A stretch of DNA of 64,000 nucleotides from Hermatobates lingyangjiaoensis (GCA_026182355.1 JAPFBL010000105.1:1293001-1357000), one strand, 5' to 3'. Numbered from the stretch's first letter, positions 23,377-38,032 are shown. Notes: generated by a model from the letters alone, not told the origin. Numbers and translations are program-made.

Positions 23377-25990
23377 ATAAATTTGTTTTGGCGACTAACA
23401 TTTCTTTTGCAGGTCTTCAATCTGTTTGTTTGTCCTTGTCCATTAAGGACAATATCCTGCCTTTGTAAATTGTAGTTTCACAGTCATTGTTAGCAGTTTC
23501 TTCAAAGCCATACACGTTGTACTCGTATCTGCAGTAATTCCTTCACTTAAGTAGCGTGTTGCCCTTTGAATGTTGTCAACAACACAGACCAGCCATTTGT
23601 AGTGCGGCTGACCGATTGTGAATGGGTGTCGAATCACTAATAAGCCATATAAGTCATAAGTCCTGTATGTGTGGGATTGGAAAGAGAGAAAGAGAGATTG
23701 GAAGTACTGTCGCCGACGCAATGACTTCACTGTGCATTAGTCACTGTCCTTGGCAGTGCAGGCTTATAACGGCTAACCTGTTTCTTCACACTAATGCTCA
23801 TCACTGTGTTACTAACTAAAGACAACCATATTTTCTCAGCAACGCATTTACTTTTATGTAGACTCCTTTCATCAAAACGAAACTTTATAGTTCTCATTGA
23901 GAGATATTTTTTATGAAATCACTAATAGTAATGAAAGAATAGGCATGTCATCTGATAATGGCTAAGTACAGTTTGACTTAATAATTATAACGTAAATTTC
24001 TTTTGGCTCAGATAATAATAATAAATGAGTAAAAAAAATATTATAAATAATTCTTACATAATTTTTCTAATACATTTTATTTTGAATTATATAGTTGGTT
24101 GTATGTATATTTTAACATATCATTTAGTTCAACTGATATCCAGTTATTGGTTGTAATCGAATTTACAAGAGATGTTTACTTGTAATAATTTACCTATGTT
24201 GAACTATCAGATTTTAATAACAAATGGCCGGCCACCTGTAGAACTTAATAGATTTTTCTTATTTATTTATGAGTCTTAAATAATTGTCCTTTAGTTTATT
24301 ATACACAATTTTAAGTCTAGTCAACTCACATGAAATTAATACTAATTGCGAATTGTTAAGTCTTCGGTAACCATAATAGGGCTATGGTTACTAATAAATT
24401 AAATTAATTTAATGTGATTTATTTTAAATATAAAGAAGTGCAAAAAACTTATAAAATGATTTATCGTCAACTGAAAAAAATATTAAAATGTATATGTTAT
24501 TAAGTTATAAGGTTTTGATTGGTACTTGTTTTAATAGGAAGTACGATGAAGTACCTTTCCCATCATACAACTTTGTCAAAAAACAATTGGACAAATTTTG
24601 ATACAAAGTAACAGATATCTGACAAGCTCCATTAAAGAGTGATTGCGGAATTGTCGACAGAGCATACATTCAAACATTGGAAAAATTTCAAAACTGGAGT
24701 CGGGAGACCTCAAAGCCTTTGAATACAAGAAAATATTGAAATTGATTATTTTATTACAACACTTTTTTTAGAGTAAATTACAATGATTATGAAGACAAAG
24801 TCCGTTGTTTATTTTGTTTTTATTTTATGTGAAGAACTTGAAATCAAACACATTTGTATATTTTCAAAATAAATAGATTACTGATTGTCTGGGCAGATTC
24901 AAGAGGAGAATTTGAGCAGACAATGGAAGAGATAAGATGGCACTCTTCTAAAATGTGGTCACCACATGATTCACAATTAATTCAAGTTGATTTATTTTAA
25001 ATAAGAAAAAGTGTAAAACCTTTAAGAATTATATATTATCAAATCAAAAGGTTTAAACTGCTTACATTTTCACTGTCATACTCCTTTGAAATCATTTCAA
25101 AGATCAAGAAGTAAGTTTTTGTTTTGTGATTTTTTTCCCATTTTTTGCAACCAAGTTTTATTTAAATGCGACTACTAGCTTTCTGAACGTGTCTTCCATC
25201 TGATGGTCGTCAAATCACAGCAGGTGTCAGTCTACAGTCTGCTATGATATGTATATGTTAGAATGAGTTAGTAAACAATTGTGGAAATGTTTGAAAAACT
25301 GGAAATATGGTTCAATCTCAAGCACTTTTGCACTGCACCCCTCGCCCTTCAGAGGAGTGAAAGTGACAAATAAATCAAGAAGAAAGCAGCTAAAGCGTAG
25401 CAAGGAGAGCCAGGTCCATTTTAGTAGAAATGCCCATTCCAAGTATACTTCAAATTATAAGAATACTACATCACAATGGAGAAATTAAAAGTATAGGTAG
25501 AATCTATTAAAAATTTATTTATTTAACTACTAGGAATGGAAGCTGTATTTAACATTAAAATGCAGACTCTCTGTCTAGAAGAGATAGAAACCTTTGAACA
25601 CATTGTGCCTGTATTAGAACAATCACCTTGGAATGGGTAAAGATTTTTGTCTAGTCATACCTAAAACTGTAATAACCTCTTTATACGAAGGTCATTAAAG
25701 AACTTTAGTGTGACAGGTATGGCTGCTTTGTATACGACAACAATGAGATTTAAGCCTTCAGTTTAATAATTTTAATTAAATATCAGATTGATCAATGATT
25801 TTACGTTTGTTATAACTGTTAAAATGATTATAGCTTCATTTAAATGAATGGTTTATATTTATTAAAATCTATTTATAGTAACATTATATAAAATAAAGCA
25901 TCACTTTGCTGTTAACAGTTTAGAAATTTGTTTAATTATAGTAAAGCTGAATGTAGACCGCTCAAATTTTTTTTCTATAACCAAAAAAAA
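23377..25990 (+). repeat. Staggered duplication, copy 1 (segments P and Q)
   Basis: This 2613-bp segment is repeated head-to-tail from 25990. P (23377-24450) differs from copy 2 at a handful of positions clustered at about 23858-24031. Q (24451-25990) appears identical in all three copies where compared. The join to copy 2 falls in an A-rich run with a shared ATA. Confidence 0.95.
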
Positions 25991-28900
25991 TAAATTTGTT
26001 TTGGCGACTAACATTTCTTTTGCAGGTCTTCAATCTGTTTGTTTGTCCTTGTCCATTAAGGACAATATCCTGCCTTTGTAAATTGTAGTTTCACAGTCAT
26101 TGTTAGCAGTTTCTTCAAAGCCATACACGTTGTACTCGTATCTGCAGTAATTCCTTCACTTAAGTAGCGTGTTGCCCTTTGAATGTTGTCAACAACACAG
26201 ACCAGCCATTTGTAGTGCGGCTGACCGATTGTGAATGGGTGTCGAATCACTAATAAGCCATATAAGTCATAAGTCCTGTATGTGTGGGATTGGAAAGAGA
26301 GAAAGAGAGATTGGAAGTACTGTCGCCGACGCAATGACTTCACTGTGCATTAGTCACTGTCCTTGGCAGTGCAGGCTTATAACGGCTAACCTGTTTCTTC
26401 ACACTAATGCTCATCACTGTGTTACTAACTAAAGACAACCATATTTTCTCAGCAACGCATTTACTTTTCTGTAGACTCCTTTCATCAAAACGAAACTTTA
26501 TTGTTCTCATTGAGAGATATTATTTATGAAATCACTAATAGTAATGAAAGAATAGGCATGTCATCTGATAATGGCTAAGTACAGTTTAACTAAATAATTA
26601 TAACGTGCATTTCTTTTGGCTCAGATAATAATAATAAATGAGTAAAAAACATATTATAAATAATTCTTACATAATTTTTCTAATACATTTTATTTTGAAT
26701 TATATAGTTGGTTGTATGTATATTTTAACATATCATTTAGTTCAACTGATATCCAGTTATTGGTTGTAATCGAATTTACAAGAGATGTTTACTTGTAATA
26801 ATTTACCTATGTTGAACTATCAGATTTTAATAACAAATGGCCGGCCACCTGTAGAACTTAATAGATTTTTCTTATTTATTTATGAGTCTTAAATAATTGT
26901 CCTTTAGTTTATTATACACAATTTTAAGTCTAGTCAACTCACATGAAATTAATACTAATTGCGAATTGTTAAGTCTTCGGTAACCATAATAGGGCTATGG
27001 TTACTAATAAATTAAATTAATTTAATGTGATTTATTTTAAATATAAAGAAGTGCAAAAAACTTATAAAATGATTTATCGTCAACTGAAAAAAATATTAAA
27101 ATGTATATGTTATTAAGTTATAAGGTTTTGATTGGTACTTGTTTTAATAGGAAGTACGATGAAGTACCTTTCCCATCATACAACTTTGTCAAAAAACAAT
27201 TGGACAAATTTTGATACAAAGTAACAGATATCTGACAAGCTCCATTAAAGAGTGATTGCGGAATTGTCGACAGAGCATACATTCAAACATTGGAAAAATT
27301 TCAAAACTGGAGTCGGGAGACCTCAAAGCCTTTGAATACAAGAAAATATTGAAATTGATTATTTTATTACAACACTTTTTTTAGAGTAAATTACAATGAT
27401 TATGAAGACAAAGTCCGTTGTTTATTTTGTTTTTATTTTATGTGAAGAACTTGAAATCAAACACATTTGTATATTTTCAAAATAAATAGATTACTGATTG
27501 TCTGGGCAGATTCAAGAGGAGAATTTGAGCAGACAATGGAAGAGATAAGATGGCACTCTTCTAAAATGTGGTCACCACATGATTCACAATTAATTCAAGT
27601 TGATTTATTTTAAATAAGAAAAAGTGTAAAACCTTTAAGAATTATATATTATCAAATCAAAAGGTTTAAACTGCTTACATTTTCACTGTCATACTCCTTT
27701 GAAATCATTTCAAAGATCAAGAAGTAAGTTTTTGTTTTGTGATTTTTTTCCCATTTTTTGCAACCAAGTTTTATTTAAATGCGACTACTAGCTTTCTGAA
27801 CGTGTCTTCCATCTGATGGTCGTCAAATCACAGCAGGTGTCAGTCTACAGTCTGCTATGATATGTATATGTTAGAATGAGTTAGTAAACAATTGTGGAAA
27901 TGTTTGAAAAACTGGAAATATGGTTCAATCTCAAGCACTTTTGCACTGCACCCCTCGCCCTTCAGAGGAGTGAAAGTGACAAATAAATCAAGAAGAAAGC
28001 AGCTAAAGCGTAGCAAGGAGAGCCAGGTCCATTTTAGTAGAAATGCCCATTCCAAGTATACTTCAAATTATAAGAATACTACATCACAATGGAGAAATTA
28101 AAAGTATAGGTAGAATCTATTAAAAATTTATTTATTTAACTACTAGGAATGGAAGCTGTATTTAACATTAAAATGCAGACTCTCTGTCTAGAAGAGATAG
28201 AAACCTTTGAACACATTGTGCCTGTATTAGAACAATCACCTTGGAATGGGTAAAGATTTTTGTCTAGTCATACCTAAAACTGTAATAACCTCTTTATACG
28301 AAGGTCATTAAAGAACTTTAGTGTGACAGGTATGGCTGCTTTGTATACGACAACAATGAGATTTAAGCCTTCAGTTTAATAATTTTAATTAAATATCAGA
28401 TTGATCAATGATTTTACGTTTGTTATAACTGTTAAAATGATTATAGCTTCATTTAAATGAATGGTTTATATTTATTAAAATCTATTTATAGTAACATTAT
28501 ATAAAATAAAGCATCACTTTGCTGTTAACAGTTTAGAAATTTGTTTAATTATAGTAAAGCTGAATGTAGACCGCTCAAATTTTTTTTCTATAACCAAAAA
28601 AAATATGTTTTTAGGCATATTTCCATTCTAATGACATTTCCTTTGATGTCTCCTAATTATGAACTGCAGTTTTGTGCTAGTTCTGTGCTGTGTTCTGCGA
28701 TATTTTTAGTTATTTTTGTTTTTATTAACAGTGAAAGAATACACTTGTTTGATAAGTTAACTGAAATGCGTTAACTGGCTGAACAAATGATTATGTGATT
28801 CCTTCAAGTTGACGAGTTTACTTATGTTGGTGAAGAAAAGACAGGTTGGCGGCTGCAGTTTCTTGATGCGTATCGTAAACTCAGTGAAGAGATGGTACTT

Positions 28901-29633
28901 TCTACTACAGCCATAATGACTTGCACTATGTAATATTCAGCTTCAAGATTACTAGTCCTGCTTAAAAGATAACCCGATTCCTTTGAAATCTAATTGCACC
29001 CTTCGACCTACCAGTACTGTCTCTGGCGGGCCGTAACAAACTGACTAATGAAGAAGGAAGTGCATCATGAATACACTCTCATTCACGAAATCACTTTTTA
29101 AATGTACGATATTTCTATTTAAGTGGTTTTCACTCACTACTTTAAGATAAATATAAAGCAATAAGGTAATATATTATTTTTTATAACATTAATTACCTTG
29201 TTCTGGAATACGTAACATTTTATATGTTGTCATTTATCTTCTGAAGCGTCTTGAAATGGTGATTTTTTTATTATTCTAATATTTCATCTAATGTATTACT
29301 ATTAAAAGAGTTTAAATAAAACCAGAATGTGGACATTGAGAGAGAACCTGGAGAACTGAACTGCCTCTTAAAAATGTTGATTATATATATATTAAATATA
29401 TATCTGTAAAATTTGGGAGCACTTCTTCTCGAATCAAATGTTTAGAAAAAATATATCGGGTTTTACTTGTTGAATTGCGTAGAGCATTTGACACTCTCAT
29501 GAAACACTTCTTGTATTGGGAGAGTTTAGTTTAAAAATAAGTTCACTGAAGTTCTCGTTTAATGAGTTATTCAACATGTTTCTGAAGATGACCATCCTAA
29601 CAGTTTGTCAGGTTGTGTTAAGTCTTCGTGTCA
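25990..29633 (+). repeat. Staggered duplication, copy 2 (segments P, Q and R)
   Basis: The only copy with all three parts: P (25990-27063), Q (27064-28603) and R (28604-29633). Segments Q and R recur from 29634 at an offset of 2569 bp. No convincing gene was recognised inside; the short open frames (95, 66-69 and 77 codons) show no known motif and are repeated only because the DNA is. Confidence 0.95.
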
Positions 29634-32202
29634 TAAAATGATTTATCGTCAACTGAAAAAAATATTAAAATGTATATGTTATTAAGTTATAAGGTTTTGA
29701 TTGGTACTTGTTTTAATAGGAAGTACGATGAAGTACCTTTCCCATCATACAACTTTGTCAAAAAACAATTGGACAAATTTTGATACAAAGTAACAGATAT
29801 CTGACAAGCTCCATTAAAGAGTGATTGCGGAATTGTCGACAGAGCATACATTCAAACATTGGAAAAATTTCAAAACTGGAGTCGGGAGACCTCAAAGCCT
29901 TTGAATACAAGAAAATATTGAAATTGATTATTTTATTACAACACTTTTTTTAGAGTAAATTACAATGATTATGAAGACAAAGTCCGTTGTTTATTTTGTT
30001 TTTATTTTATGTGAAGAACTTGAAATCAAACACATTTGTATATTTTCAAAATAAATAGATTACTGATTGTCTGGGCAGATTCAAGAGGAGAATTTGAGCA
30101 GACAATGGAAGAGATAAGATGGCACTCTTCTAAAATGTGGTCACCACATGATTCACAATTAATTCAAGTTGATTTATTTTAAATAAGAAAAAGTGTAAAA
30201 CCTTTAAGAATTATATATTATCAAATCAAAAGGTTTAAACTGCTTACATTTTCACTGTCATACTCCTTTGAAATCATTTCAAAGATCAAGAAGTAAGTTT
30301 TTGTTTTGTGATTTTTTTCCCATTTTTTGCAACCAAGTTTTATTTAAATGCGACTACTAGCTTTCTGAACGTGTCTTCCATCTGATGGTCGTCAAATCAC
30401 AGCAGGTGTCAGTCTACAGTCTGCTATGATATGTATATGTTAGAATGAGTTAGTAAACAATTGTGGAAATGTTTGAAAAACTGGAAATATGGTTCAATCT
30501 CAAGCACTTTTGCACTGCACCCCTCGCCCTTCAGAGGAGTGAAAGTGACAAATAAATCAAGAAGAAAGCAGCTAAAGCGTAGCAAGGAGAGCCAGGTCCA
30601 TTTTAGTAGAAATGCCCATTCCAAGTATACTTCAAATTATAAGAATACTACATCACAATGGAGAAATTAAAAGTATAGGTAGAATCTATTAAAAATTTAT
30701 TTATTTAACTACTAGGAATGGAAGCTGTATTTAACATTAAAATGCAGACTCTCTGTCTAGAAGAGATAGAAACCTTTGAACACATTGTGCCTGTATTAGA
30801 ACAATCACCTTGGAATGGGTAAAGATTTTTGTCTAGTCATACCTAAAACTGTAATAACCTCTTTATACGAAGGTCATTAAAGAACTTTAGTGTGACAGGT
30901 ATGGCTGCTTTGTATACGACAACAATGAGATTTAAGCCTTCAGTTTAATAATTTTAATTAAATATCAGATTGATCAATGATTTTACGTTTGTTATAACTG
31001 TTAAAATGATTATAGCTTCATTTAAATGAATGGTTTATATTTATTAAAATCTATTTATAGTAACATTATATAAAATAAAGCATCACTTTGCTGTTAACAG
31101 TTTAGAAATTTGTTTAATTATAGTAAAGCTGAATGTAGACCGCTCAAATTTTTTTTCTATAACCAAAAAAAATATGTTTTTAGGCATATTTCCATTCTAA
31201 TGACATTTCCTTTGATGTCTCCTAATTATGAACTGCAGTTTTGTGCTAGTTCTGTGCTGTGTTCTGCGATATTTTTAGTTATTTTTGTTTTTATTAACAG
31301 TGAAAGAATACACTTGTTTGATAAGTTAACTGAAATGCGTTAACTGGCTGAACAAATGATTATGTGATTCCTTCAAGTTGACGAGTTTACTTATGTTGGT
31401 GAAGAAAAGACAGGTTGGCGGCTGCAGTTTCTTGATGCGTATCGTAAACTCAGTGAAGAGATGGTACTTTCTACTACAGCCATAATGACTTGCACTATGT
31501 AATATTCAGCTTCAAGATTACTAGTCCTGCTTAAAAGATAACCCGATTCCTTTGAAATCTAATTGCACCCTTCGACCTACCAGTACTGTCTCTGGCGGGC
31601 CGTAACAAACTGACTAATGAAGAAGGAAGTGCATCATGAATACACTCTCATTCACGAAATCACTTTTTAAATGTACGATATTTCTATTTAAGTGGTTTTC
31701 ACTCACTACTTTAAGATAAATATAAAGCAATAAGGTAATATATTATTTTTTATAACATTAATTACCTTGTTCTGGAATACGTAACATTTTATATGTTGTC
31801 ATTTATCTTCTGAAGCGTCTTGAAATGGTGATTTTTTTATTATTCTAATATTTCATCTAATGTATTACTATTAAAAGAGTTTAAATAAAACCAGAATGTG
31901 GACATTGAGAGAGAACCTGGAGAACTGAACTGCCTCTTAAAAATGTTGATTATATATATATTAAATATATATCTGTAAAATTTGGGAGCACTTCTTCTCG
32001 AATCAAATGTTTAGAAAAAATATATCGGGTTTTACTTGTTGAATTGCGTAGAGCATTTGACACTCTCATGAAACACTTCTTGTATTGGGAGAGTTTAGTT
32101 TAAAAATAAGTTCACTGAAGTTCTCGTTTAATGAGTTATTCAACATGTTTCTGAAGATGACCATCCTAACAGTTTGTCAGGTTGTGTTAAGTCTTCGTGT
32201 CA
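29634..32202 (+). repeat. Staggered duplication, copy 3 (segments Q and R)
   Basis: A 2569-bp repeat of 27065-29633. The join at 29631-29635 changes ...GTGTCA to TAAAATG with about one base of shared sequence. After 32202 unique sequence resumes. Confidence 0.95.
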
Positions 32203-35200
32203 CTGGGAAAGGTCATACGAGTTCCTTTTACTAGAGTGTCCATAGGCTGCGTCTCATTGTAAGTCACTTCCTTGTCTTCTTTTTAATTGTATAAGGTTTC
32301 CAAATAAGCGTAGTTGGTTTCTAAAGTTGTATTTTTCCCAATTAGAATTTGGGGATTTTTCTAAGATGTAAAATGCTGTAATAGCAGTCGTTCTTCATTC
32401 TTATGTCGAGCTATCATTTTTGTGCCATTAATCAGGGTTTCTCTTCTAATTCTAATCTTGAGAATTTCGCGCCATGTTCTTTTGGGGCTTCTGATATCAT
32501 GTGCATAGTAAGCTTTCGAGGAAGGGTCATGACTATATATCATATATATGATAAATTTCGGAACTCACAGCTTCCTAATGTGCAACGAAACTCATATATT
32601 AGGTTAGTCCCTTTGAGAGGTTTTTTAACGTCCTGCTGGTTCCTTATGATTGGCTGAGCGTGGTTTTACTCTTGTTGAAGATGATTAGTAAGAGATTGTC
32701 TTCTTGTTTTTTACATTTGATGTTATCCCGTAATATAGTTCTTAGTTCCCATTAATTTGTTTTATAATATTCTGAAAACTGATTTCTATAAAATATGTTG
32801 TATTTCGTATCAAATATATGTACTTTATTTGAAACAAGTAGTATGTACAGTATGTGCCATGATATGCCGTGTTCTGAGTAAATCTCCCACTCCATCTTCT
32901 CTTCTGGTTTGTCTTATTAAATCGCTTCTTTATTATTGCTGTAACACATTTTTTTAAACATCATTCTAACTTACATATATAGTTTTTTCACCTTGTTTGG
33001 GACTAAATACAACAATTTACCTTATTTTTTTTTATTCTTCAATTCTACTTTTTAACAAATATTACAAAAAGAAATTTTGGAATTTCTTACATGTTTTGGT
33101 CTGCTCTGACCATCTTCAGGAAAAATAAGTAATTGACTTAACAACATTTGAGGTTATAAACCACATGCTTATACTTTAAATACCTGTTTATGAAAAATAC
33201 TTTCATACAAAATCTAATATCTTAACTGATTTGAAAATTCTTCATAAATAGAAGGTTATACTAAAGCAGGTATCTTGCCAGTGTGTCAGTCAGTCAGTGT
33301 GTGTGGTTGTTTTATATAGTTTTAAAATTCTTGAAAAGGCGTTTGCTTGGTTGTTTAAGCTTGGTTTTTATTCATTTATTTTCAAGGTTTCAATAATCTG
33401 TAGACTGTGGTCTGGCTAGTGATATAATACCTTTATGTTATCAGACGAAATTTGACGGATGAGTATTGGTTTTTGTTGTTTCTGGGCATGCTCTTCGGGA
33501 GCTCCATTGTTAGTGAGGACGACTGTTAGTCTTCTGGATCGTGTCGTTGAACAAATGTATGAGGATCTCACCAACTGGCAGTTTCCTATTTGACAGTTGT
33601 AACATATTAATACACAACATTGGTTTGCTGGAGTATTGCTTTAACAAATTTGTTTGGAACTCAATCCAACTTACTACTCAAAAAAATGAAATTCATAAAT
33701 AAAAAATTAGGTGAATTGCTGTATTTAGTACCAAAAAATGCAAAATCTATATATGTAAGTTGGAACAACTTCGATAAAATTGGTTAAAGCAATAATAAAG
33801 AACGTCTTTTATGGAGCATGCGTATCTTACAATACATGGTCTTATATAATAACATGTAATAATAATAACGTGAAATATAATCAATGTCTAAGCTCTAGTG
33901 TTCAAATGAGACTCTGATGAGAAACGGTTATTTTGGTCGACAGACCTTAGTCTCACTTCTGAATTCCTTTATGTGGTTAAGATAAATGTATATATTTGTA
34001 TAATATATACAATATTTTTATAAGTATACTACTCTAAGAGTTTACAACAGTAATTCATAAAACGTAGCAAATCAAAAATATGTCTCGAAACAAAGTAGAC
34101 TAAGACATTTGTTAAGATCTCTTTTTTCTTTTTTTGGAATGTAGTAATTTTATCAGTCTATGTTAATTTTAGAAACTAACGAGTCTCAAAGTGAGAAACA
34201 AGACATTTGTAAGTAGAAATTTGCTCAACTTTCATGTTGGCTGTGAGCGCTATTAATAGAGCAACACAATCTATTCCATTGTTAACGCCACCTTAACTCT
34301 CAAGTGATTATCAGAAGCTTGATAAACACCTCGGCGACCAATCATAAAATTCACTGCCTCTTCGCTCTGTAACAGATCTCTGCTCCACTCTCCTTTTCAA
34401 CAAATTTTTTTTTCTTTTCGCAGCAGAAATGCATAATCATCTTATTCATAACGTTATCTTATTTCCATAGATATTAAATATTTCTAAATCGAAACTCTTA
34501 TAATAATACTTAATATATAAAGATATACCTCGGTTTGGCTCCTTATTTTGGAGGGAGGGTTAGCTATTGGGCTTTTCATTCAACTTATAATTACTTACCT
34601 TTTACGGTTAATAATAACTTACTTTATTTCGAAGGCTAGATCTAACTATTGCTATTGATATACGTGTATACACCAGCTGATTTAGGATGAATATCTCTCT
34701 AAATTCTTTTCATCTGGGATTAAGCAACATTACCTACCCCATTTTATGGACCAGCCCGTGAATCAGTCTTGATGGTATACCGGAGGAAGCTCTCTGGTAA
34801 CTAAGAACTTGGCATTCCCTAGTATATGCAACGCTGTCCTCCCGACATGCACCTTAAGCATTGAGAACTATGGGTGTCCATGGGCCTGCCTGGTATGGTC
34901 TATCTTCAAACGATTCAATATACTGCGTACCGTCTAGATATTGATGTAGAGTCCCTGCAGTACCTCTCAATAATACCTCATTTCTGTTTGTTGCAACCTT
35001 TCTAAAACATTTTTATTTTCTCCCGATGAAAATTATAATATTTAAATCGATCGACTATTAATGATTGTTATTAAACATATTCAAAGATTATTATGAGGAT
35101 ATACCATCTTGTATTATATTTTGTCTCTAACACGAAATAAGTTTCAAAAATTGACTGAATATTGCTCTATGTATCGTGTGTAAATTACATTTACTTGAGT

Positions 35201-35388
35201 CAATTGTTGTCTTCCTTTTCCATTTGATCTAGTCAATATTATTTTATTTCATAAAAATAAAAAAATATATTTACTTCAATTACTATTTTTGTTACTTTAC
35301 TGTAAGTAAAATATAGTAAGAACGAGAACTTTGATTGATTTACACGTTTTGAGGGGTCCTGAGTCCGTTGTTGAAGTGTGTTCATTAT

Positions 35389-35390
<2 letters not shown>
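32203..35390. other. No recognisable gene
   Basis: AT-rich sequence. Slightly GC-richer patches at about 33430-33600 and 34660-34990 show no protein or RNA motif I can name. Confidence 0.4.
33085..33124 (-). ncRNA. Degenerate hammerhead-like PLE motif
   Basis: The minus strand has CTGAAGA followed by TGGTC/GACCA as a good helix II and the palindrome ACATGT as minimal helix III. The conserved G12 of the 3' core is changed to A, so catalysis is not expected. Confidence 0.45.
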
Positions 35391-35395
<5 letters not shown>

Positions 35396-35443
<48 letters not shown>

Positions 35444-35446
35444 ATG

Positions 35447-35512
<66 letters not shown>
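35396..35512. repeat. Compound TA/GT microsatellite
   Basis: Runs of TA, GT, TA and GT follow one another. The apparent open frame across it is simply translated repeat. Confidence 0.95.
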
Positions 35513-35515
<3 letters not shown>

Positions 35516-35965
35516 TTATGTTTTGGTTTGTAATTAATATTTGAGTTTGTAAGTATGCTTCAGGTCACACCATTTGATACATCAAATTAATATTACACAA
35601 CTTGTCCTCATAGTGTATATAATTTCTGTAGTTTTTAGTAATATTGCTTCTTTGAAAATATACTTTATTTTCATTATGTGTTTTTAGACATCATTCTTCA
35701 TAGTCAAAAAAAATGTTTAGAAGGCTCTTATTTACAGTTAATATCACACTTATATAATTAGTACGGATGAAAAGTCCGTACTTTCCGATTACAGAAAAGG
35801 TAAATTTTTTGCATGATAATGTCAAAAATTCGACTTATGATTGAATCTGAAATTTTCGAACCCTATGTTCGGATTCGACTATTATGACCGTTTGACTGGT
35901 CATTATGATGTTCCATCAAACATTATGGCCAGTAGGGTGTACGCACCTTTCGGAAACACACACAC

Positions 35966-36135
35966 TTAAAGTGCTATCTGCTACCATAATGTTTGATTCT
36001 AATTACATGAAACCATAGAGTTTCCGATAAACCTACATTCTAAAAAGCATTGTGGTTATGAAACTCAATCTTAAATTATTTATGTTAATATCAATAATAA
36101 AATATTTTTATTTACTGAAACAACTATTGTTTTTA
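35966..36135 (+). repeat. Dispersed repeat, copy a
   Basis: About 170 bp starting TTAAAGTGCTATCTGC match 38033-38205 with roughly one difference in fifteen bases. No coding potential or terminal structure was recognised. Confidence 0.85.
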
Positions 36136-37158
36136 AAAACCAATGTTAACTCATCTTATTCCATACACCGACCCTGATAGACACCGACATTACCAAAAAA
36201 CTCAAAAAAGTACTTTGAGGACTTACGACATGTAAATTTGTCAAATCTCCAGATCAAATTTTTTCATGATTAATATATTTTACTTATAGTGCTGTAATTA
36301 ATCATCTAGACAAATTTGACGTATTATTACTATTTGTTATTATTATATTTAATTGAGGGACAGTGTGCCATCGGACTCGAGCAAAACTCTGCTATAACTA
36401 TCCTACTGTGCATCCTTTTGTCGTTTCGAAATTCCCTCTTTTTTGATGAGAATATCTAAAATAGGGACGTTTTATATCCTTTCCATATAATCCTGGAGGA
36501 GGCTTGATGCTCATTGCTCTTATTATCAGTAGACAATGATGATTGACTATACACTTTATTAAGGGTAATTTTTATATCTTCGTCATTTTACAACTGACGC
36601 ATATGATTCCACTTTTACTTTTCTATAAGTATAGTAATCATGAAAAAAGTAATCTCACAATTTTGACGGATTTATCTGTTTTGAGGTCTTCAAAGTCCTT
36701 TTTTGTCGTTTTTTCGATGATATATGTGTATGTATGCGTGTGAATATGTGTATGTTGTTTTGTTGTATTTTCCTGTTACCACAAACTATTTATCTGTAAA
36801 TATTCCAGTTTTTTTTTCTTCTCAAAAGCAAGCCGTCAGAAGGTTGATTCAAAAATTACTGTTAAATTTCAACTTAATCACACTTAGGTAAGTACCATAT
36901 ACTGTATTGCTTCAGTTGATCAAAGAACGTGTAAATATAAATATCAATATATATAACAGTAACAGTAACCTACAACGTTCTTGGTCTCCCTTTCTCTTTT
37001 CTCTTAAAGACGGATTGCCCGAAAATTTGAGTTTGTAAGTGTGTTTCTTTACTTTGTTTGCTACCTATCTTCAATTTTGAACTGTTATTGTGTCCAGTTT
37101 GGATCGTCTTTCCGTTTATGAAGTGAATATCAATATATATATTTATCAGAGTCTTTTT

Positions 37159-37201
37159 GAGTCTGACGAAGACAGCTTCTTACGGTTGAAAGATCTTAGT
37201 C
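37159..37201 (+). ncRNA. Degenerate hammerhead, PLE family 1
   Basis: The core CTGACGA and GAAA survive, but helix II is weakened (ACAG against CGGT) and helix I reads GAGT against AGTC. Probably inactive. Confidence 0.6.
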
Positions 37202-37347
37202 TTTTTTCCATTTCATATTGTGGTTTGATCATTGATTGTTATTTCAAGTATTTATTGTTTTATATACACAGATACATATAAAAAGATTTCACATAAATAC
37301 GTGATATAACAATCAATGATCAAACCATAATATGAAATGAAAAACAA

Positions 37348-37390
37348 GACTAAGATCTTTCAACCGTAACAAGTGGTCTTCGTCAGAGTC
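37348..37390 (-). ncRNA. Hammerhead ribozyme, PLE family 1
   Basis: The complete core is on the minus strand. Helix II has one A-C mismatch next to the loop. Helix I GACT/AGTC and helix III are intact. Confidence 0.75.
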
Positions 37391-37409
37391 AAAATAAGAG
37401 TTGTGTTTT

Positions 37410-37452
37410 GACTCTGACGAAGACTGCTTGTTACGGTTGAAAGATCTCAGTC
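37410..37452 (+). ncRNA. Hammerhead ribozyme, PLE family 1
   Basis: Complete core on the plus strand. Helix II ACTG/CGGT has a G-U pair. The cleavage triplet is CUC rather than CUU, which the hammerhead rule (NUH) still allows. Confidence 0.8.
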
Positions 37453-38032
37453 TTGTTTTTCCATTTCATATTGTGGTTTGATAATATATTATATCAAATC
37501 TATAATCATGTGTATTGTACAGATTATAGTTTTATTGTTAATGAACTTTTATTCAGTAAAATTGGCACGACACAGTAAGTAGTGCTCTATTGTCCATGTC
37601 AATAGACAATACCATTCCATCAGGAATGGTAGGCTGCAATATACATTTCCACAGCTCATTCTCAATGATGGATTATAAACCCACGCCTTTTAGGTAGCAA
37701 ATTAGCTGCTTTAAAAGAACTACACTTTTTTTAAAAAAAAAATTGAATGTTAATAAATATGTTCATTATAAAATAACACTTCAAAAAGTCAACCTATCAA
37801 AATCGAAATATTTCATGTAGTAAAATATTAAGCAGAATATTCTTTTTGACACTTAGTCCTTTTCAATTTAAACAAATATTTAATTCAGTAACAATTCTTT
37901 TAAAATATTATCTTTTTAAATAATATTGTATACTGAAAGCAACAAAATGGTAAAAAAGCAGTAGTTGATAGTCGCTTTGACCACGAAGATTATTTCCGTA
38001 GTGATTAGATAACTATTGGTTTTTTCTTTTAT

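Larger units (their letters stand above)
37280..37485. mobile_element. Back-to-back pair of PLE terminal arms
   Basis: The left half (minus orientation) and right half (plus orientation) are inverted copies around a short centre near 37400. Each half runs from a hammerhead to the CAAACCATAATATG-type outer end. No coding sequence lies between them. Confidence 0.85.

Noticed and set aside
23443..23730. 95-codon minus-strand frame that recurs at 26056
   Set aside because: It repeats only because the whole 2.6-kb segment is duplicated at DNA level; no protein motif was recognised.
25242..25488. Overlapping 66- and 69-codon frames present three times
   Set aside because: Same reason: carried along by the triplicated segment Q, with no family resemblance and both strands open by chance.
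29578..29620. CTGAAGA with a possible TGAC/GTCA helix (also at 32147)
   Set aside because: No GAAA follows the helix, so the hammerhead core is incomplete.
35331..35537. 68-codon frame
   Set aside because: Translated TA/GT microsatellite.
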